Positions 59,490-64,000 of a DNA stretch of 64,000 nt are shown here, one piece after another. Origin of the DNA: Halarcobacter anaerophilus (GTDB lineage Bacteria; Campylobacterota; Campylobacteria; Campylobacterales; Arcobacteraceae); contig NZ_CP041070.1 in NCBI RefSeq assembly GCF_006459125.1, forward strand, positions 1,054,001-1,118,000, in the 5' to 3' direction. Numbering within the stretch: the stretch's first letter is position 1; the number at the start of each line of letters is the position of its first letter. The notes under the pieces were generated by a model. That model searched no databases and had not been told where the DNA came from. It was given only the letters and a program-made list of their open reading frames with translations. A program made the position numbers and the translations under genes.

Positions 59490-60605
59490 ATGCGATATGA
59501 AAAGATGAGTTCTTTTATTGTAATGGATATAGTAAGAGAAGCTCTAAAATATGAAGATACTATACATTTTGAAATAGGTCAGCCTGACTTAAACCCCACA
59601 CCCAAAGTGAAACAAAGACTTGCAAAAGCTTTAGATGATGATAAATTCTCTTATACTGAAAGTTTAGGTCTTTTGCAGCTAAGAGAAAAGATTGTTGAAC
59701 ACTATAAAAAAGAGTATAAAGTAGATATAAAGCCTTCCCAAATCTTATTAACTCCCGGAACCTCAGGCGCTTTTTTAGTAGCTTATACGCTTACTTTAAA
59801 ACATAAAGGAAAACTTGGACTTAGTGATCCTTCATACCCTTGTTATAAAAATTTTGCGCATATGCTTGATATTGATCCGGTTTTTATGAATATTGATAAA
59901 TCTTGTAATTATCAACTAAATATAGAACATCTTAAAAAAAATAAAATAGATGCTTTACAAATCTCTTCTCCTTCAAATCCTACAGGAAATATATATGAAG
60001 ATAATAATTTAAAAGAGCTGATTGAATATTGTGATAAAAACCGTATTGCTTTTATTTCAGATGAGCTTTACCACGGTTTGGTTTATGAGAAAAAAGCAAG
60101 TACGGCTTTACAGTTTAGCAGTAATGTAATAGTAATAAACGGTTTTTCAAAATATTACTGTATGCCAGGACTTAGACTTGGTTGGATGATTGTTCCTGAA
60201 AAGTTAAGCAGGGAGGCTGAAATTATTGCACAGAATATTTTTATATCAGCTCCTACACTTTCTCAATACGCTGCTTTAGAGGCTTTTGATTATGAATATT
60301 TAGAATCAATCAAAGAGATATTTAAAAAAAGAAGAGATTATTTGTTTAAAGAGTTAAATGAGATATTTAGTGTAGATGCAAAACCTGAGGGTGCTTTTTA
60401 TTTATGGGTTGACGTATCTAAATATACCAACGACAGTTTTTCTTTTGCAAAAGAACTTTTAGAAAATATTCATATAGCAACAACTCCGGGAATCGATTTT
60501 GGGAGCAATAAGACAAATAAATATTTAAGATTTGCCTATACACGAGATATTGAACATATGAAAGAGGGAATAAAAAGATTAAAAGAGTATCTACAAAGTA
60601 GATAA
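59490..60605 (+). CDS. PLP-dependent aminotransferase, class I/II
   Basis: 371 residues, fold type I. FEIGQPDLNPTPKVKQ near the N-terminus, LLTPGTSGAFLVAYTL, ISSPSNPTGNIYED (about 150-163), FISDELYHGLVYE, then the PLP-binding Lys in NGFSKYYCMPGLRLGW (about 217-232) and the substrate Arg in YLRFAYTRD. Substrate not determined. It overlaps the convergent HAD gene by 15 bases. Confidence 0.93.
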   Translation: MRYEKMSSFIVMDIVREALKYEDTIHFEIGQPDLNPTPKVKQRLAKALDDDKFSYTESLGLLQLREKIVEHYKKEYKVDIKPSQILLTPGTSGAFLVAYTLTLKHKGKLGLSDPSYPCYKNFAHMLDIDPVFMNIDKSCNYQLNIEHLKKNKIDALQISSPSNPTGNIYEDNNLKELIEYCDKNRIAFISDELYHGLVYEKKASTALQFSSNVIVINGFSKYYCMPGLRLGWMIVPEKLSREAEIIAQNIFISAPTLSQYAALEAFDYEYLESIKEIFKKRRDYLFKELNEIFSVDAKPEGAFYLWVDVSKYTNDSFSFAKELLENIHIATTPGIDFGSNKTNKYLRFAYTRDIEHMKEGIKRLKEYLQSR

Positions 60606-60615
60606 TAACTCTTTT
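60581..60615. terminator. Bidirectional hairpin spanning two stop codons
   Basis: AAAAGAGT-ATCTAC (60581-60594) pairs with GTAGAT...ACTCTTTT (60598-60615) with a 4-base bulge. The stops of the aminotransferase (60603-60605) and HAD gene (60591-60593) are both inside. Confidence 0.65.
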
Positions 60616-61229
60616 AAATCTTTAATATTCTCTATAAAATATTTTGCTTTTGAAAAGTCATGTGTTTTAGTAAACTCATTTTTTACAATAGCACAATCTA
60701 TTTTGGCAGCAAATGCAGAGCTTAAACCTCGTTGAGAGTCTTCAACTACTATAGTATGTTCTTTTTTTGCGTTAAACTTTTTAAGACCTGCAAGATAGGG
60801 ATCGGGATAAGGTTTGGCTCTTTTGTACTCTTCTACACATAAAGTGAAATCCATAAAATCTACTATTCCTCTATTTTTGTGAATTAAATCAAAATCCACC
60901 CGTCTTGAAGTTGTGATAATTGCCATTTTATATTTTTTACTAAGTTCTTTTAGAGTCTCTTTTACACCTGAAATTGTTATATCTTTTGTTTTTAAAAACT
61001 CTTGATAGTATATATCTCTTTTTTCTCTTTGTTTATCGATTATATGTTCTTCAATTCCTTGCTTTTGGGCTACTTCCCAAGCTGTTCCGCCTCTTGCCAT
61101 AATTTCTTGATAAACATCTTCATACAGTTTTATATTTAATTGAGATAAAGCTTTTACATTTGCTTCAAAATACCATTTTTCAGTCTCTACTAATACTCCG
61201 TCATTATCAAAAAGAATAAAATTTTTCAA
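60591..61229 (-). CDS. HAD hydrolase, phosphoglucomutase-like
   Basis: 212 residues. Motif I FDNDGVLVETE (D9/D11-type nucleophile pair), motif II IITTSRR, a helical cap between, motif III Lys in YKRAKPYPDPYLAGL, motif IV VVEDSQRG. The DGVLVETE and cap fit the beta-phosphoglucomutase/phosphatase subgroup. Substrate unknown. Confidence 0.92.
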   Translation of the reverse strand: MKNFILFDNDGVLVETEKWYFEANVKALSQLNIKLYEDVYQEIMARGGTAWEVAQKQGIEEHIIDKQREKRDIYYQEFLKTKDITISGVKETLKELSKKYKMAIITTSRRVDFDLIHKNRGIVDFMDFTLCVEEYKRAKPYPDPYLAGLKKFNAKKEHTIVVEDSQRGLSSAFAAKIDCAIVKNEFTKTHDFSKAKYFIENIKDLKELLSTL

Positions 61230-61292
61230 AAATTTATACCTTTAAAGTTTTTTGGAAGTATACTGAAATTAGTTAATAAAAAGATTTAATAA

Positions 61293-61700
61293 TTAGGCGT
61301 CATCGTATTTTTCATACTCTTCATCATAAAAACAACCTAACTGGCAGTGGGTTACTTTTATATCTGAATTATTAATAGTAGAACCGACTTTTTTCAAGCT
61401 TGCACCTTTTTCTCTAGCTGCGTGCCAAGCTACTTCACATTCTACTTTTTTGTTTTGATTAAAGTTTTCAGAGAGTTTGTTATAAATATTATCATCTAAA
61501 TCAGTGAATCGTAATTTCCCGAAAACACCCAATTCACAATTAGTAATTTTTATATTTAATGATTTTGTAATAGCATCCATCTCTTTAGGTTTTACACCAA
61601 TTAACCTTGCAACTTTAAATGCTTTAAGACAAGATAGTTTCCCATCTTCATCTAAGTTAGTCATTAGTAAATCCATTTGAGTATCATCAAGCTTTTTCAT
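61293..61700 (-). CDS. Internally duplicated Cys-rich small protein
   Basis: 135 residues made of two related ~45-residue units: KLSCLKAFKVARLIGVKPKE ... NIKITNCELGVFG (about 21-61) and KVECEVAWHAAREKGASLKK ... DIKVTHCQLGCF (about 83-124). Each has an early Cys, an Ala/Val-rich helix with Gly, and a closing C-x-LG-x-F motif. I recall this repeat from other anaerobe proteins without knowing its role. The paired Cys residues suggest metal or redox function; that is inference. Confidence 0.7.
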   Translation of the reverse strand: MKKLDDTQMDLLMTNLDEDGKLSCLKAFKVARLIGVKPKEMDAITKSLNIKITNCELGVFGKLRFTDLDDNIYNKLSENFNQNKKVECEVAWHAAREKGASLKKVGSTINNSDIKVTHCQLGCFYDEEYEKYDDA

Positions 61701-61840
61701 AAAAAATCATAACCTTTTTTAATTATAGTTTTATAAATCATATGAATAAATATTCAATATTTATGAGATTCAATTATACGATTTTAAAGTTAAAATTGTG
61801 CGACAATTAAGAATATTTTCTAAACAAAATAAAAAAATGT

Positions 61841-61875
61841 AAAAAAAAAAGACAAAACCGGGAAAGTTTTGTCTT
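61841..61875 (-). terminator. Terminator of small RNA
   Basis: AAGACAAAAC/GTTTTGTCTT stem with a 7-base loop and ten T residues on the minus strand. Confidence 0.85.
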
Positions 61876-61932
61876 CTCAAGGAGAGTTATTCGCAAAAAT
61901 TCCAATAAGTAGTTCGCTTCTACTTAATTGAT
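61841..61932 (-). ncRNA. Putative small RNA with anti-SD segment
   Basis: Minus strand, about 92 nt. A good promoter upstream (61939-61967), a first stem-loop (AAGTAG/CTACTT, 61925-61920 with 61912-61907), a short hairpin with CTCTCCTT (61886-61879) complementary to AAGGAGAG ribosome sites, then a 10-bp terminator stem (61875-61866 with 61858-61849) and a T10 tail. No open frame fits. Similar C/U-rich loops occur in Helicobacter trans-acting sRNAs. Not matched to a known family. Confidence 0.7.
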
Positions 61933-61938
61933 ATTAAA

Positions 61939-61967
61939 ATTATACATACCCACTATTAACAAAGCAA
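61939..61967 (-). promoter_or_regulatory. Promoter of putative small RNA
   Basis: Minus strand -35 TTGCTT (61967-61962), 17-base spacer, consensus -10 TATAAT (61944-61939). It lies downstream of the LOG-family gene's stop, so it cannot serve that gene. Confidence 0.7.
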
Positions 61968-61988
61968 AAATAAAAGGTTAATCAAGAG

Positions 61989-62564
61989 TTAACTTGCAGA
62001 TAAAATCTCCCATTTGCTTTTTGGAGCTTGATGATTTTTTAATTTTTTATAAATATAATTGATATCATCACTTACAATAAGAGAGTCTAAATGTTCTTGC
62101 AGCAAAAATCCCTCATCTTTACAAAACTTAAGATAATCTATTAATTTATCGAAATATCCGTTGATATTGAATAAAGCACAAGGTTTGTTTGTAGTTCCTA
62201 CTTGTATTGCAGTAAAAATCTCTGAAACTTCTTCTAATGTACCGAAACCTCCAGGAAGGGCAATAAACGCATCTGCTAACTCTTCCATTCTCTCTTTTCT
62301 CTCTCTAATTGTAGCAACTTTTTCAAGTTTTGTGATATTGGTATTTTCTATCTCTTGTGTTGCAAGAGTATATGTAATAACACCGTATACCTTCATATTC
62401 AAACTCATGGCTTCATTTGAAATCAAGCCCATAAGTCCTGATTTACTCCCTCCGTAAACAATTGAAACATCTTTTTTACTTAAGTAGTCTATTAAATTTA
62501 TAGCTTTTTCTTTATAAATCGGATTATCTCCGAAAGATGTCCCACAATATATCGCAATATTCAT
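61989..62564 (-). CDS. LOG-family phosphoribohydrolase
   Basis: 191 residues of the LOG/TIGR00730 family (cytokinin riboside 5'-monophosphate phosphoribohydrolase type). IAIYCGTSFG, VYGGSKSGLMG (about 37-47) and the signature LPGGFGTLEEVSE (about 102-114) are visible. Removes the base from nucleoside monophosphates. Monocistronic, with the small RNA promoter just past its end. Confidence 0.93.
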   Translation of the reverse strand: MNIAIYCGTSFGDNPIYKEKAINLIDYLSKKDVSIVYGGSKSGLMGLISNEAMSLNMKVYGVITYTLATQEIENTNITKLEKVATIRERKERMEELADAFIALPGGFGTLEEVSEIFTAIQVGTTNKPCALFNINGYFDKLIDYLKFCKDEGFLLQEHLDSLIVSDDINYIYKKLKNHQAPKSKWEILSAS

Positions 62565-62670
62565 TTTAAATTTTATTCCTTTTTTATAACTAAAATATTT
62601 TAATTTGATTGTATTAAAACTCTATTTGATTCTAAGCATATCATTTGGTATATAGGCTGTTTCCATATTG

Positions 62671-62696
62671 AAAAAACATTAAGAAAGATGTTTTTT
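62671..62696 (-). terminator. Terminator of RND exporter gene
   Basis: AAAAAACAT/ATGTTTTTT stem (62671-62679, 62688-62696); the stop codon 62679-62681 is at the stem/loop boundary. Confidence 0.6.
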
Positions 62697-64000
62697 CTTA
62701 TATGGCTTAAATATAATTAAAAGTCTTGGAAGTAACAGTAAATCGGCAGCTAATACCGTAATCATAACAATAACCGTTAATAATCCAAAATATATGGTCG
62801 GTATAAGATTAGACAATACTAATATAGAAAATCCTAAAATAATTGCAACTGAGGTATAAACCATTGCATAACCTATTGTTTCATGTGATCTTCTCATTGC
62901 ATTTAGATAATCGTGATCTTTTTTCAACTCGTCATGGAATCTATGAATATAGTGAATAGTGTCATCAACACCGATACCTATTGAAATTGCAGCAATAGTA
63001 ATTGTCATAATATCAAGAGGAATATTTAACCATCCCATTATTCCAAAAAGTATTGAAATAGGAACAACGTTTGATATCATTCCTATAAAAGCAATTAACC
63101 ATGATCTAAATAGAATCAAAAACATAAAAAATAGAATTACAACAACAAAGCCCAAAGTTTTGATTTGAGAATCAAAAAGAGATTGAAGCAAGTTATTATA
63201 CAAAATCATCAAATTTGATAATCTAAATTTAATTGTAGAATCGTTTATTACGGCAGGTAACTCTTTGTTTATTCTATTTATTAATTCATCTCTTCTAAGT
63301 TTTTGATTGGAATCAATAATTCTTGTAGTGATTCTTGCTTGATTATACTCTATATTTACATAAGGAGTAAGAATCAAATCTTTATAATTTTTCGGAAGTT
63401 TTTCATACAATAAAGCTAAAGTAAAACCGTCTAAATCTTTACCTTTATTTAATGTTTTTCCTGCTTTTAAAAGAGTTGCCAATGATGAAACTTTACCGAT
63501 TTCGGGAATAGATGCCAAATAGTCGTGAACTCTTGTAATAGCTTGCATCTTATCTACAGTAAACCAATATTTTTCATCATCTTCATTTTGGGCAAATTCA
63601 TCTTCAAAGTCTGAAAATTCATCGCTGTTTTTAGAAGAAGGTTTTTTCTCTTTTTTTGTATCAAAAGTTAAAACTACATCCAAAGGAGTTGTTCCTCCTA
63701 ATTGATTATCAATAACTTCCATCCCTTTGTATATTTCAGTAGATTTTTTAAAATAGTTGATAAAGCTGTTTTCTACAATAAGTTTTGAAGCCCCCGTCAA
63801 TGAAAAGAGAACTAAAATAAAAGAAGTTAAAAATATCCATTTTCCTTTTCTTTCAACAATTATTGATAGTTTTGGCATAACTCCTAATTTGAACTCTGAG
63901 CCTTTTTTTATATCAACTCTTTTCATAGTAATTAATATAGCCGGAAATACGATAAATGCAATAATCAAAGATATTGAAATCCCCGTACTCATCATCCAAC
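62679..64000 (-). CDS. RND-superfamily exporter, N-terminus outside window
   Basis: The visible 440 codons are the C-terminal half of an MMPL/RND-type exporter (the frame runs on through Trp beyond the right edge, so the internal Met is not the start). A periplasmic domain (about 60-285 of the visible part) is followed by a helix block with MFLILFRSWLIAFIGMISNVVPISILFGIMGW and the diagnostic SIGIGVDDTIHYIHRFHDELKK, then LGFSILVLSNLIPTIYFGLL. Such proteins move lipids or hydrophobic compounds using the proton gradient. The substrate is unknown. Confidence 0.9.
   Translation of the reverse strand, partial: WMMSTGISISLIIAFIVFPAILITMKRVDIKKGSEFKLGVMPKLSIIVERKGKWIFLTSFILVLFSLTGASKLIVENSFINYFKKSTEIYKGMEVIDNQLGGTTPLDVVLTFDTKKEKKPSSKNSDEFSDFEDEFAQNEDDEKYWFTVDKMQAITRVHDYLASIPEIGKVSSLATLLKAGKTLNKGKDLDGFTLALLYEKLPKNYKDLILTPYVNIEYNQARITTRIIDSNQKLRRDELINRINKELPAVINDSTIKFRLSNLMILYNNLLQSLFDSQIKTLGFVVVILFFMFLILFRSWLIAFIGMISNVVPISILFGIMGWLNIPLDIMTITIAAISIGIGVDDTIHYIHRFHDELKKDHDYLNAMRRSHETIGYAMVYTSVAIILGFSILVLSNLIPTIYFGLLTVIVMITVLAADLLLLPRLLIIFKPYKKKHLS

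Noticed and set aside
1-64000. tRNA or rRNA genes
   Set aside because: No T-loop-like GGTTCRANYCC context with matching acceptor stems or rRNA segments was recognised.

Overview
The window is AT-rich (roughly 30% GC by eye), densely coded DNA with short intergenic gaps. The gene content fits Campylobacterota, most likely an Arcobacter-type genome (Arcobacteraceae): a large NAD-type glutamate dehydrogenase, many GGDEF/EAL proteins, the retropepsin/7TM/glutamate-ligase cluster, and a compact type II CRISPR system. No rRNA, tRNA, transposase or integrase was seen.

Layout. 1-8.1 kb: exonuclease III (cut by the window edge), small membrane proteins, a TauE/SafE permease, an MFS carrier, a hybrid histidine kinase, and a LysR regulator divergent from an MFS/tautomerase pair, followed by a one-domain asparaginase-like protein. 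8.1-12.9 kb: a leftward ybhGFSR-type ABC export operon. 13-18 kb: ferritin, Mn-dependent pyrophosphatase, an acetyltransferase and a large haem-motif GGDEF/EAL protein. 17.9-21.9 kb: a FecI/FecR/FecA-type cell-surface signalling and siderophore uptake module with two Fur-box-like sites. 21.9-30.4 kb: an accessory island with a palindrome at its left edge, an eroded RhuM/ORF6N pseudogene, a WYL regulator, a HIRAN protein, cas9-cas1-cas2, a tracrRNA and a 10-spacer CRISPR array. 30.4-35.5 kb: AlkD-like protein, YbaK and glutamate dehydrogenase. 35.7-40.2 kb: a tight four-gene operon (retropepsin-like lipoprotein, inactive-transglutaminase 7TM protein, RimK-like ligase, SagB/ThcOx-like oxidoreductase). 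40.2-47.2 kb: GGDEF/EAL proteins, two putative exported or secreted proteins of unknown role, and pxpBCA-type 5-oxoprolinase genes. 47.3-64 kb: DedA, DbpA helicase, parvulin, HD and PhoH proteins, MltB, a DsbB/TlpA redox pair, unknown membrane proteins, a rubrerythrin-like protein, an aminotransferase, a HAD hydrolase, a LOG-family protein and an RND exporter cut by the right edge.

The best-resolved system is the type II-C CRISPR locus. A tracrRNA can be read between cas2 and the array on the minus strand: -35 TTGACA, 17 bp, extended -10, anti-repeat, a GGCG/CGCC nexus hairpin and a terminator shared with cas2. Each repeat carries an extended -10 element pointing out into the next spacer, so the crRNAs are probably transcribed one by one, leftward. 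The terminal repeat has lost its tag half but kept the promoter half. The repeats come in two versions, and only those at the degenerate end match the tracrRNA perfectly across one duplex segment. The WYL and HIRAN genes directly upstream are candidate partners or regulators.

Other leads are a putative ~92-nt small RNA at 61.8-61.9 kb with a strong promoter, an anti-Shine-Dalgarno segment and a terminator; two genes (dbpA and the HD protein) whose best start codon is ATA; and convergent gene pairs whose stop codons both lie inside a shared hairpin. All assignments come from reading the sequence; no database search was run.
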